A DNA stretch of 64,000 nt from CAIMWS01 sp964409245. GTDB taxonomy: Bacteria; Verrucomicrobiota; Verrucomicrobiia; Limisphaerales; UBA1319. The notes below the pieces were generated by a model that was not told the origin of the DNA, did no database searches, and saw nothing but the letters and a program-made list of their open reading frames with translations. The stretch covers positions 1 to 64,000 of the forward strand of contig CAYPCQ010000027.1 in the NCBI GenBank assembly GCA_964409245.1, read 5' to 3'. The translations under genes were made by a program, and so were the position numbers. Below are positions 49,587-57,678 of this stretch, piece by piece (the first letter of the stretch is position 1; every line of letters starts with the position of its first letter).

Positions 49587-50354
49587 TTACTTCGGCTGCC
49601 AGGCGATGGCGTTGGCCACGATCTGGCCATACACGGGATTGTCAAAATCCCGGGAGCTATGGCCGGATTGCAGGTAGATAAGCATTCCCTTTCCGGCGGG
49701 TTCGAGCCAGCCGGCCCGGTCCTGCAGGTAGGTTTTGCCGTTTTTGGCATGGGTGTATTTGACGCCCAGCAGGATGGTCTTCGGACGGGTGAGCACATGG
49801 TTCAGGTAAACTTCCGTGTCTTCAAGCTCCACGCCCGGCAATGCCGCCGCGCTGGAGGAGTTTTCCCGCGTATATTGGATCTTGCCCGGGTATTGGACTG
49901 CGTGGGTGGTGACGAAATGGTCCGGGGCCAGGTTCACCAGTTCCAGATCGACTTTTTCAATCCACTTATACCCGCTGGCCTCCAGGCCGCCTTCCGGCAA
50001 GCTCACCCCCAGGAAGGAGAACCATTCCCGGTTGCCGCGTTTCAAGGAGCTGATGGAGTGGTGCAGCACCACCAATTTCCCGCCCCGGCGGGTGTAGTCG
50101 ATGAAGGCCAGCTCCGCTTTCTCCGCCAGCTTGAAATGGAGGTAAACCACCACCGCGGAGAATGGCTGAAGGTCCGCCGGAAGGGCGTCCTGGGCGATGA
50201 TGCGGCTGTCGATTTGGGCGGCGGCCTTCAGCTTGCGGGCCAGGGTTTCCATGGCCGGGAATTCATCCGCCACGATGAGCACCTCCGCCCGGAGTGCTGC
50301 GCACGCCGCCAGCCAGAGGACGATTAAGAGACCGGTGATGTTGAGTTTACGCAT
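49587..50354 (-). CDS. Exported ThuA-domain protein
   Basis: A 255-residue protein with a signal peptide (MRKLNITGLLIVLWLAACAALR) and a ThuA-like (class I glutamine amidotransferase-like) fold: LPADLQPFSAVVVYLHF, YTRRGGKLVVLHHSISSL, the region around DHFVTTHAVQYPGK and a C-terminal YLQSGHSSRDFDNPVYGQIV. ThuA proteins are linked to sugar metabolism, but a catalytic Cys is not seen and the biochemical role is unknown. The stop lies close to the end of the island region. It is just downstream (52 bp) of the beta-propeller gene on the same strand and may be cotranscribed. Confidence 0.8.
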   Translation of the reverse strand: MRKLNITGLLIVLWLAACAALRAEVLIVADEFPAMETLARKLKAAAQIDSRIIAQDALPADLQPFSAVVVYLHFKLAEKAELAFIDYTRRGGKLVVLHHSISSLKRGNREWFSFLGVSLPEGGLEASGYKWIEKVDLELVNLAPDHFVTTHAVQYPGKIQYTRENSSSAAALPGVELEDTEVYLNHVLTRPKTILLGVKYTHAKNGKTYLQDRAGWLEPAGKGMLIYLQSGHSSRDFDNPVYGQIVANAIAWQPK

Positions 50355-50405
50355 GGCAGGGCAGCCTAACGGATGCGCCGATCCTGCGCAACCACGGCCT
50401 CGCGC

Positions 50406-52478
50406 TCAAGGCGTGGGGCGGTAGAACTCGCGGATCAATCCGTTGGTGGAAACCTGCGGGTATAAAAACAGGCCCGTGGTGTCGAGCACTTCCAAGGGGG
50501 CGCCGGTGGTCCAGGTCTTCAAATCGGCCGTTTGCTGGAGCGAAAAGCTTTTGCCGGGGTAGCCGGAAAACTGGAACAGATTGGTGCTGCCCTTCCGGGA
50601 GTAGGCCATGATTTGAACGGGCGCGGCCTGCGCCCGCAAGATCACGCCTTCGACCCCCACCAGCACCATCTGGTCGCGGCTGGTGGCCAGCCCGTAAACG
50701 GATTTCAAGGAAATGCCCGGCAGCGGCGACCACGAGGAGCCGTCCGCGCTTTCCAGCACGGTGCCCTGGTTGCCGATGGCCACAAGGTGGTTGTTGAACA
50801 GGGCGATGTCGTTCAGCCACTTGGTGGTGCCGCTGGACCGGGGTGTCCAGGCAGCGCCGTCCACACTGGATAGGATGACGCCATTCTGGCCCACCACCCA
50901 TAATTGGTCCTTGAGGTAACGCACCCGATACAGCCAGTTGGTGGTGGCGGTGGCGCGCTTGGTCCAGGCCATCCCGGTGGGGCTGGTCAGGATGGTTCCC
51001 ATATCCCCCACGGCCACATACCCGCCGGGGAAGGCCGCCACGCTGGAGAGGATCTCCGTGGTGGGGGTGTTGCGCACCGTCCAATTGGTGGCGTTGGCGC
51101 TGGCCAAAATGCTGCCGCTGCCGCCGGCCAGCAGCCAGAGCCCCTGGTTGTAACACACCCCTTGGAGGTCGCTGGTGGTGGGGCGGGGTTCGATCGCGGT
51201 CCAGGTGATTCCCAGCGTGCTGACCTGGTTGGTGGCCAGGACGGTTTGCCCGCCGGCCACGTTGGTCGAAACCACGTCCACGATGGAATTGGTGCTGTAA
51301 AGGATGGCGCCGCTGTTGCCCACGGCCACCAATTCGTCCCGATGGCCGCCGAGGCCGAGGAAAACCGTGTTGGAAACCGTGTTGGGCACATACTCCCAAT
51401 TCCAGGTGGCGCCATCGCCGCTGGTCAGAATGGTGCCGTGATCCCCCACTGCCGCGTATAAATTGCCGGCCCGGGTCACATCCCACAGCCAATAGCGGGG
51501 TGAATCCGAGATGGTGGCCCAGGCATGATCCAGGGTCAAAATGTTGGTTTTGGCCCCTCGGACGAGCATGCCCGTGCGCCCTCCAGCCCAAAAATCCGTG
51601 CCATCATGCAGGGCGCACAGGTAAGTCCACGCGGGCGCGGGGGAAGCCGCGGCGGCGCTGGTCTGGTCACGCCAGACCAGCGTGGTGAGCACCGCGGTGG
51701 CCATCCGCAATTCGGAACTGCCGGCCACCATGTAATAGGCGCCGTTGCCAGCCGCGGCATACAAATCATTGGTGGCGCCCGAGGCCACCGCCGACCACGC
51801 AACGGCATCCTTGCTCGTTAAAACGGTGCCCGCATCCCCCACCGCCACGAAGCGGTCCACGACGTAGGCGACCTTGTTCAGGTTTTGGGCGGTATTGCCC
51901 GCCCGGATCGTCCACGTGGCGCCGTTGGGGCTGGAGGCGATGCGGCCGCTTTCCCCGACCGCCACAAACATCCCGGTTTGATTCACCTTGCCATAGCAGA
52001 CACTCCGCAGCCAATCCGTGAAGGGGACGGACTGTTTTTGCCACTGGGTTCCGCTGGCGCTGGTGTAGATGGCGGCATTGTCCCCCACCGCCACCAGCAG
52101 GTTCGTGGAGGCGGCGATGCCCTCCAGCCAGTCCGTGGTTCCCAGGCGCAGCGCGGTGAAATCGTTGGTGCCCTGCAGGATCAAGCCCTCCTCGCCGGTC
52201 ACAAAAAAGCGGTTCCCAAAATAGCAGGCGGACCGCAGCGCGTTGGTGACCTGGGTCTCATGCCGCCGCCAGAAGGCGAGGTCCACGCTGCTGTAGATCT
52301 GGCCCCGTTCGGCGACTTGGAAATACATGCCGTTGGTGTATAGCATATCCACGATATTGTTGCCGTGGGGCGCGGGGTTAGCCCAAATCCAGGTGAGTGG
52401 CGGCAGCGCGGCGGTGCTGGCGCAGGGCCTCATCAGACCGGCCAAACCCATCCATAAAAACATCCATTTTCGCATCAT
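50406..52478 (-). CDS. Secreted beta-propeller (Ycf48/BNR-like) protein
   Basis: A 690-residue exported protein with a signal peptide (WMFLWMGLAGLMRPCASTAA) and many repeats of about 45 residues of the type VAVGDxGxIxxSxDGxxWxxxxS: FVAVGESGRIASSPNGATW, VAVGDAGTVLTSKDAVAW, AVGDHGTILTSGDGATWNW, VAVGDMGTILTSPTGMAW, VVGQNGVILSSVDGAAW. They predict a propeller of the Ycf48/sortilin type. The C-terminus is the shared module (FSLQQTADLKTWTTG ... REFYRPTP). Two adjacent ATGs (52478, 52475) are possible. The function is probably extracellular binding. Confidence 0.8.
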   Translation of the reverse strand: MMRKWMFLWMGLAGLMRPCASTAALPPLTWIWANPAPHGNNIVDMLYTNGMYFQVAERGQIYSSVDLAFWRRHETQVTNALRSACYFGNRFFVTGEEGLILQGTNDFTALRLGTTDWLEGIAASTNLLVAVGDNAAIYTSASGTQWQKQSVPFTDWLRSVCYGKVNQTGMFVAVGESGRIASSPNGATWTIRAGNTAQNLNKVAYVVDRFVAVGDAGTVLTSKDAVAWSAVASGATNDLYAAAGNGAYYMVAGSSELRMATAVLTTLVWRDQTSAAAASPAPAWTYLCALHDGTDFWAGGRTGMLVRGAKTNILTLDHAWATISDSPRYWLWDVTRAGNLYAAVGDHGTILTSGDGATWNWEYVPNTVSNTVFLGLGGHRDELVAVGNSGAILYSTNSIVDVVSTNVAGGQTVLATNQVSTLGITWTAIEPRPTTSDLQGVCYNQGLWLLAGGSGSILASANATNWTVRNTPTTEILSSVAAFPGGYVAVGDMGTILTSPTGMAWTKRATATTNWLYRVRYLKDQLWVVGQNGVILSSVDGAAWTPRSSGTTKWLNDIALFNNHLVAIGNQGTVLESADGSSWSPLPGISLKSVYGLATSRDQMVLVGVEGVILRAQAAPVQIMAYSRKGSTNLFQFSGYPGKSFSLQQTADLKTWTTGAPLEVLDTTGLFLYPQVSTNGLIREFYRPTP

Positions 52479-52805
52479 ATACTCGTGTTAAACCCAGGTC
52501 CATCAGCTCCCTCCAAGCGGATTTGCAAACCACCCAGGGAGCTTAAAATACGCACTTAAGAAACAGGCGCGGAGCAACTTAGCATTCGGAACCCTTGAAA
52601 GCAAATGAGGAAAACACGGGGGACGCCGCGCAGCCCCACTCCAAAAGCTCGCGCACGCACCTTGGCCGGCGTGGCATCCGGAGGGTTCTGATCTCTGCCA
52701 GGTTTTGGGGCGTGTCGGCCGACGGAGCGAGCGTTGATGAAGTGAAAGCCCAGGGCGGAAACCAAGTGCAAGGCATCCGGAACGGGCAGGCGCCCCCGGC
52801 CCCGG
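52479..52805. other. Intergenic region with dispersed repeat
   Basis: A 327-bp gap between the end of glnB and the start of the propeller gene. No gene is supported. It includes a degenerate repeat at 52632-52719 and must hold the promoter of the propeller gene. Confidence 0.4.
52632..52719 (+). repeat. Degenerate dispersed repeat, copy 2
   Basis: Resembles, by eye, the minus-strand sequence at 35083-35180: CACTCCAAAAGC, then a G/C-rich stretch, GGCATCCGGAGGGTTCTG and GGTTTTGGGGCGTGTCGGCC. The two copies are imperfect and lie in opposite orientations relative to the window. Confidence 0.45.
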
Positions 52806-53144
52806 TTATATGGCTTTGTCGCCCCGCTCATCCGTGCGGATGCGGATGGCGTCCTCCACCGGGAAGATGAAAATTTTCCCGTCGCCGATTTTGCCGGTGC
52901 GGGCGGCCTTGGAAATGGCGGCCACCACCGAATCCACCAGGGAATCCGGAACCACCAGGTCGATCCGGATTTTGGGCAGAAAATCCACATTGTACTCGCT
53001 GCCCCGGTAGATTTCGGTATGGCCTTTTTGGCGGCCGTAGCCCTTGACCTCGCAGACGGTCATGCCTTGCATGCCCATATCGTTGAGGGCCTGCTTCACC
53101 TCGTTCAGCCTGAACGGCTTGATTATCGCTTCAATCTTTTTCAT
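52806..53144 (-). CDS. glnB: Nitrogen regulatory protein P-II
   Basis: A 112-residue P-II signal protein (GlnB/GlnK) that senses 2-oxoglutarate and ATP/ADP and controls ammonium uptake and assimilation. Seen: KKIEAIIKPFRLNEVKQAL, the T-loop with the uridylylation Tyr51 in RGSEYNVDFLPK, and the B-loop TGKIGDGKIFIFPVEDAIRIRT. Length is right for the family. The second Met (53144) starts at the conserved MKKIEAIIKP; the ATG at 53147 gives one extra Met. It lies 18 bp after amtB, the typical amtB-glnK pairing, so by role it may be the GlnK paralogue that plugs AmtB. Confidence 0.95.
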   Translation of the reverse strand: MKKIEAIIKPFRLNEVKQALNDMGMQGMTVCEVKGYGRQKGHTEIYRGSEYNVDFLPKIRIDLVVPDSLVDSVVAAISKAARTGKIGDGKIFIFPVEDAIRIRTDERGDKAI

Positions 53145-53162
53145 CACGCACCCGGCGGATCC

Positions 53163-54569
53163 TTAATCGTTGTAGGCCTTTTCACCATGTTGTGAGAGGT
53201 CCAACCCAAGGCTTTCATCATCCTCGGAGACGCGCAAGCCAATTAAGCGGTCCACCAGCTTCAGGAGGATCCAGCTCACGGCGGCTGAAAACACCATGGT
53301 AAAGGCCACCCCCGCACACTGGCGCAGGAATTGGGCGGTTCCCCCGCCCAGGCTGACGACTTGGCTGCCGATCTTGAAAGTGGTGGCCAGCAGGGGATTG
53401 GCCTCCGGGCTGGCCAGCCAGCCCAGCAGGAGCATGCCCAGGGTGCTGCCCACCCCGTGGACGCCGAACACATCCAGCGAATCGTCGTATTTCAAGGCCG
53501 TTTTCAGCCGCGTCACCGCCGTGTAGCACACAAATCCGGCGGTCAGCCCAATGAGGCAGGCGGCCGGTATGGTGACAAAGCCGGAGGCGGGGGTGATGGT
53601 GGCCAGCCCGGCCACCATGCCGGAAGCGGCGCCGAGCACGCTGGGCCGGCCTTTCAGCCACCATTCTGCGGCCGCCCAGGAGACTGCCGCGCTGGCGGCT
53701 GAAAAATGGGTGGCGGCAAACGCGTTGGTGGCCAGCCCCCCGGCAGTCAAGGCGCTCCCGGCGTTGAAGCCGAACCAGCCGAACCAGAGCAAACCGGTCC
53801 CGGTCAAGCTCAGCACGACATTGTGGGGCGGCATCGGTTCCTGGGGATACCCGGTCCGTTTGCCCAGCATCACCGCGCAGACCAGCGCCGAAATGCCCGA
53901 ACTGATATGGACCACCGTGCCGCCCGCGAAATCCAGGACCGGCAGCCGGCCGCCCAAGGCCCAATTGAACAGGCCGCCCTTGCCCCAGATCATGTGCGCC
54001 AGCGGCAGATAAACGATCGTGAACCACAGGAGGATGAAGCAGAGATAGGCGCTGAATTTGATCCGCTCCGCCACCGCCCCGCTGATCAGCGCCGGGGTGA
54101 TGATGGCGAACATCAATTGGAACAGCATGAAACTGCTGTGCGGCACAGTGGCGGCGTAATCCTCGTTGGGCGCCAGGCCCACCCCTTTGAGCAGAAAATA
54201 TTGGAGGGGATTGCCCACCAGCGCGTTGCCCTCCCCGAAGGCCAGGCTGTAGCCATAAACCACCCAGGCCAGGGAAATCACCCCCATCAGGACCAGGCTG
54301 TGCATCATCGTGCCCAGCACGTTCTTTTCCCGCACCAAGCCACCGTAAAACAGGATCAGCCCGGGGGCGGTCATCAGGAGCACCATGGCGGTGCTGACCA
54401 GCAGCCAGGCGTTGTCGCCGGAATTGACCGCGCTGGCGCTCTTGTGGAATTGCTCCAGCTGCAGCACCCTTTGCTCCAAGGAGACCGGCGCCGCTGCTTC
54501 AGCCCCCTGGGGGGAAACCTGGCTCAGCCCGATCAACATCAGACCCAAAACAAAAAGTAGCTTCAACAT
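53163..54569 (-). CDS. amtB: Ammonium transporter AmtB
   Basis: A 468-residue Amt/Rh family channel for ammonium. Seen: a signal peptide (MLKLLFVLGLMLIGLSQVSPQ), a short extracellular helix (QRVLQLEQFHKSAS), then eleven hydrophobic segments with the family signatures TAPGLILFYGGLVREKNVL, LDFAGGTVVHISSGISALV and FGVHGVGSTLGMLLLG; the twin His residues are in the last two. The ATG at 54569 starts the signal peptide; an ATG 51 nt upstream is in frame but has no signal context. glnB follows after 18 bp. A near-perfect sigma-54 promoter lies about 100 bp upstream, so the operon is probably induced by nitrogen limitation through NtrC. Confidence 0.95.
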   Translation of the reverse strand: MLKLLFVLGLMLIGLSQVSPQGAEAAAPVSLEQRVLQLEQFHKSASAVNSGDNAWLLVSTAMVLLMTAPGLILFYGGLVREKNVLGTMMHSLVLMGVISLAWVVYGYSLAFGEGNALVGNPLQYFLLKGVGLAPNEDYAATVPHSSFMLFQLMFAIITPALISGAVAERIKFSAYLCFILLWFTIVYLPLAHMIWGKGGLFNWALGGRLPVLDFAGGTVVHISSGISALVCAVMLGKRTGYPQEPMPPHNVVLSLTGTGLLWFGWFGFNAGSALTAGGLATNAFAATHFSAASAAVSWAAAEWWLKGRPSVLGAASGMVAGLATITPASGFVTIPAACLIGLTAGFVCYTAVTRLKTALKYDDSLDVFGVHGVGSTLGMLLLGWLASPEANPLLATTFKIGSQVVSLGGGTAQFLRQCAGVAFTMVFSAAVSWILLKLVDRLIGLRVSEDDESLGLDLSQHGEKAYND

Positions 54570-54667
54570 ATGCCGGACACCTTGCTCTTCATGGCGGTCC
54601 ACCACCCCCACCCCATGCATCGGGTCTGGTTCAAAAAATTAAACGTGGACCGGAAATTTGGCGTTTT

Positions 54668-54683
54668 AGCAGAATTCGTGCCG
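54668..54683 (-). promoter_or_regulatory. Sigma-54 (-24/-12) promoter of amtB-glnB
   Basis: On the minus strand the sequence CGGCACGAATTCTGCT matches the sigma-54 consensus TGGCACG-N4-TTGCW at nearly all positions, with the required GG-N10-GC spacing exact (GG at 54682-54681, GC at 54670-54669). Transcription would start near 54657, about 88 nt before the amtB ATG. Confidence 0.8.
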
Positions 54684-55333
54684 CCAGCCTTTGGCCAGGG
54701 TCCAAGCCGCCATCATTCACGTTGGTAGAATAAGAAAGGAGCCTGAAATAAGCTCGGTCCCCTGGCACTTGCCCCGACAAAAAGGTGGAAGGAAAACGAG
54801 TCCGAAACTGTCTGTTTTTGATCATGGAGTGGAGATTGGTGGCCTGAATGCGCAAAAACAAACAGCATCCAGTAGCAACTGAAGTCCCGTTTTCGGCATC
54901 GGGTTCTGTTGGTCACACTGGGGTCGCGCAGCCAGCAAACGCTGCGCGGACGGAGGGAGCAACGGAACCGGCCATTCCTTGGAAGGAGGGTGTCCGGTTG
55001 CCCCCTCAAGGGATACGCCTTGGAAGGTATTATTGTCGCGGAGGAAAAAGGCCATCTTGACTTGGTCCAGGCGGCAGATCCGCCTCGTTACCTCGGCGGC
55101 TGCCAGCGTTTGGCGTGCCTATGCAATGGGGCCTTCCGGCGACCCGCCGCGGATCACCTCGCCCCGCTGGCGGGGACCCCTGCACTCCCTGGTTCGGCCT
55201 TGCAATTTTGGGTTTATAGGATTTATTGAAAACGCCGTGCGAGGTTGCCGAATGCCCAGCCCCGCAAAAAAGCGCGCCGCTGCCTCCGGGGACATCGTCG
55301 TGCCATGAACCCTTCCCCGCTGGAATGATCGAT
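54684..55333. other. Intergenic region between divergent amtB and the TlpA-like gene
   Basis: About 650 bp. Several short open frames exist, but none has family resemblance or a ribosome-binding site. Enhancer sites for a sigma-54 activator might be expected upstream of 54683 but no clear palindrome was recognised. Confidence 0.4.
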
Positions 55334-56422
55334 ATGAGAAATAATATCAGGCAATGTGCGGTGACCGCACTCGCGCTTTTCGCTGGCGCACTGTGGAGCC
55401 AAACCCAGGCCGCAACGCTCAAAGTCGGCGACCCGGCCCCCAAGCTGCAGGTGGGCAAATGGGTGCAGGGCGAGCCTGTCAAAGGCTTTGAGCCGGACAA
55501 GGCCTACATCGTCGAATTTTGGGCCACCTGGTGCGGCCCGTGCCGGACTTCCATCCCCCACCTCAACGAGATATACCTGCGGTTCAAAGATAAAAACCTG
55601 GTCGTGATCGGGCAGGATTGCTGGGAGCGGGATGAATCCCTGGTGGCCCCTTTTGTGGAGAAAATGGGCGAGAAAATGACCTATCGCGTCGCCTTGGATG
55701 ACAAAGCGGGCAGCGAGAAAGGGAAAATGGCCGTCACCTGGATGGAGGCAGCCGGCCAGAACGGCATCCCCTCCGCCTTCCTGGTGGACAAGCAGGGGAA
55801 GATCGCCTGGATGGGGCATCCCATGGAACTCAAGGACACCGTGATCGAGCAGGTGCTCGAAGGCAAATTCGATATTAAAAAGGCCGCGGCGGAATTCGAG
55901 CAACGCAAGCAGTCCGAGCAAAAAGTCATGCAGTTTTACCGCGAGTTGACCATCAGCATGAAGAGCAAGGACTGGGAAAAAGCCGGGGCCGCCATTGCCC
56001 AGCTCGAAAAAGTGATGCCCGCGGAACAGCGCATCAGCCTGGACATGGCCCGCATCGATATCCTGCTGGGCCGCGAGGATTACAAGGGCGCCAGCAAGCT
56101 GGCCCTGGAAATCAGCGATGCCCAAAAGGATAACGCCATGCTTCAGAACGCGCTGGCCTGGCAGATCGCCACCGGTGAAGGCATCAAGGAACGGGATCTC
56201 GAGCTGGCCCACAAAATTGCCGTCCGCGCCAATGAAGCCTCCAAAGGCAAAGAGGCCGCGATGGTCGATACCCTGGCGCGGGTCAAATTCATGCTGGGCA
56301 AAAAGTCCGAGGCCATTGAACTCCAGCAACGGGCGGTTGAGCTGGCTGAAGGGGCGCTGAAAACACAACTCGAAAAGGCTCTCGACAGCTACAAGCAGGA
56401 CAAACTGCCCCCTGCCGAATAA
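55334..56422 (+). CDS. TlpA-like thioredoxin with C-terminal TPR region, exported
   Basis: A 362-residue exported protein. After a signal peptide (IRQCAVTALALFAGALWSQTQA) comes a TlpA/ResA-like domain with EFWATWCGPCRTSIPHLNEI as redox site, NLVVIGQDCWERDE, and the cis-Pro segment NGIPSAFLVDKQGKIAW. Residues about 205-360 are helical, with TPR-like units (ELTISMKSKDWEKAGAAIAQ, RIDILLGREDYKGASKLAL, DTLARVKFMLGKKSEAIELQ). A thiol-disulfide reductase in the periplasm with a protein-binding tail is the likely role. The ATG at 55334 is preferred (GGA 9 nt before it); ATG 55325 is an alternative. Confidence 0.85.
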   Translation: MRNNIRQCAVTALALFAGALWSQTQAATLKVGDPAPKLQVGKWVQGEPVKGFEPDKAYIVEFWATWCGPCRTSIPHLNEIYLRFKDKNLVVIGQDCWERDESLVAPFVEKMGEKMTYRVALDDKAGSEKGKMAVTWMEAAGQNGIPSAFLVDKQGKIAWMGHPMELKDTVIEQVLEGKFDIKKAAAEFEQRKQSEQKVMQFYRELTISMKSKDWEKAGAAIAQLEKVMPAEQRISLDMARIDILLGREDYKGASKLALEISDAQKDNAMLQNALAWQIATGEGIKERDLELAHKIAVRANEASKGKEAAMVDTLARVKFMLGKKSEAIELQQRAVELAEGALKTQLEKALDSYKQDKLPPAE

Positions 56423-56530
56423 ACCAGGTTTTAGGGGCCGGAGCCGATTTCCTTTCTGGGATTGCGGCTCCGCTTCGCTCATGATTTAGGGCGGCCACCC
56501 CCAGGGCCGCGCTTCAGCCGTGCCCAGGCA

Positions 56531-56576
56531 CTTGGGAGGAAGGCAATTGCGGCGCAATCACTTCCCTCCCCCCAAG
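56531..56576. terminator. Nested hairpin between convergent genes
   Basis: Between the TlpA-like gene and the pilin-like gene lies a nested inverted repeat: CTTGGG...CCCAAG outside, GGAAG (56538-56542)/CTTCC (56561-56565) and an inner ATTGC/GCAAT with a GGC loop. It could act in both directions; no T tract is seen. The 18-bp part TGCGGCGCAATCACTTCC recurs at 57546-57563. Confidence 0.5.
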
Positions 56577-56584
56577 GAACGGTC

Positions 56585-56950
56585 CTAAAGCTTGTGGTGT
56601 TGCAGATCGGTGTCCCCCGCGTCATAGTTTGAACACTCAGGGTCGGCTCCGATGTTGTTAACGTTATAGATGGTCTTCCCGGCAGGGCAGGACGGTTTAA
56701 ACTTGAGGTAGGTCGTGGACAACCGGGTAAGCCCGCAGGGATCGCCGGTTTTCAGTTTGTATTCGAAGGCATACATCTCCTTGGCGCCGCAGATCTGTTT
56801 GAGGTTGGAGATGCAGGCGTTGATCTGCGTCTTGGCGCGGGCCCGCATGAAGTTCGGGATCGCGATGGCCGCCAGCAGGCCAATGATGGCCACCACGATC
56901 ATGATTTCCACCAGGGTGAAACCCGCTTGGGGGAAGCGTTTGTTTAACAT
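56585..56950 (-). CDS. Type IV pilin / pseudopilin-like protein
   Basis: A 121-residue prepilin with leader MLNKRFPQAG, then the cleavage and methylation signature GFTLVEIMIVVAIIGLLAAIAIPNF with Glu5, typical of GspG-type pseudopilins and short type IV pilins. The mature part has NACISNLKQICGAKEMYAFE and ends DTDLQHHKL, with several Cys. It differs from the H-x9-DG prepilins elsewhere in the window. ATG at 56950 chosen; another ATG lies 21 nt upstream. No other pilus gene is adjacent. Confidence 0.88.
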   Translation of the reverse strand: MLNKRFPQAGFTLVEIMIVVAIIGLLAAIAIPNFMRARAKTQINACISNLKQICGAKEMYAFEYKLKTGDPCGLTRLSTTYLKFKPSCPAGKTIYNVNNIGADPECSNYDAGDTDLQHHKL

Positions 56951-57130
56951 GGTATGTGCCTTTTTTATCACCGGTGTGAATCCGGTTGGGCGCTATATTA
57001 TGATAACATTATTTGATTCACTTTATTACCCAACCTGCCGGCATTTGCCAGCCAAGCAGCTAAAATGCCAGGATCAGATCCGGGAATCGATGAGCGAGGA
57101 TCTCCGGCAAATCCACCGGGTGCCATGGAT

Positions 57131-57176
57131 AAAAAAAAACCGGACTCCGCAGCCAGAGGGTGGCTTGGGAGTCCGG
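57131..57176 (-). terminator. Strong intrinsic terminator on the minus strand without an assigned gene
   Basis: On the minus strand a 9-bp stem CCGGACTCC/GGAGTCCGG (57168-57176 with 57140-57148) encloses an inner 5-bp stem (AGCCA/TGGCT) and is followed directly by nine T residues (57139-57131). It is textbook Rho-independent in form. No recognisable gene on that strand ends just before it, so it may end a small RNA or a lost gene. Confidence 0.85.
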
Positions 57177-57381
57177 GGAATTTCGAACTCAGTACAATCA
57201 GCGGGATTTTGTGGGTCCCTAAGATCCGGTGTAGTACGGCACCAAATCTTCTACTAACGACAGCGTGAACAGCAATTTCAATGCCAACATCCCTCAAACT
57301 CAATTTTGAGATGCTTTTCAATAAAATATAGGGTTTTCCCGTCCTGGGCTGGACAAAGTGTGTCTCAAAATCATCCATAGT

Positions 57382-57418
57382 GGGCAAAAATGACACACCA
57401 CGGGCAAAAATGACTCAC
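57382..57418. repeat. Tandem GGGCAAAAATGAC repeats (IS21-like end motif)
   Basis: GGGCAAAAATGACACAC at 57382-57398 and GGGCAAAAATGACTCAC at 57402-57418 are spaced 20 bp apart. Multiple short repeats of the form TGTCATTTTTGCCC (on the other strand) are typical of IS21-family element ends, but no transposase gene is present here. Confidence 0.45.
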
Positions 57419-57678
57419 TTGGCCGTGTCCCTGCCATTAGCTCAGCCATGCTGGCGGGGTCTTTTTGGACAAGACCTTCATCACTCGCCACGGATCCCGA
57501 TCAGATTGGTACTCGGGAAGCACTTTCCCACCCTGCGCAAAAATCTGCGGCGCAATCACTTCCATTTCAAAGGCTGGAATCCGGCGGGGGGTCCCAGCTG
57601 GGCCACGAATTAGATTTGCAATTCCGGCGCGAGCTGTTGAACTGAAAGTGCAAAAGCACAAACCGGATAAAATCGGAA

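Larger units (their letters stand above)
56951..57678. other. Long intergenic region with orphan terminator and end-repeat motifs
   Basis: 728 bp without a supported gene. It contains an intrinsic terminator on the minus strand (57131-57176), two 17-bp near-identical direct repeats (57382-57398, 57402-57418), and a possible coding remnant on the minus strand at about 57437-57570 (EVIAPQIFAQGGKVLPEYQS ... DPWRVMKVL) whose start is lost. Confidence 0.5.

Noticed and set aside
57160..57200. tRNA-like T-loop (GTTCGAAATTCC on the minus strand)
   Set aside because: No matching acceptor, D or anticodon stems could be drawn around it.
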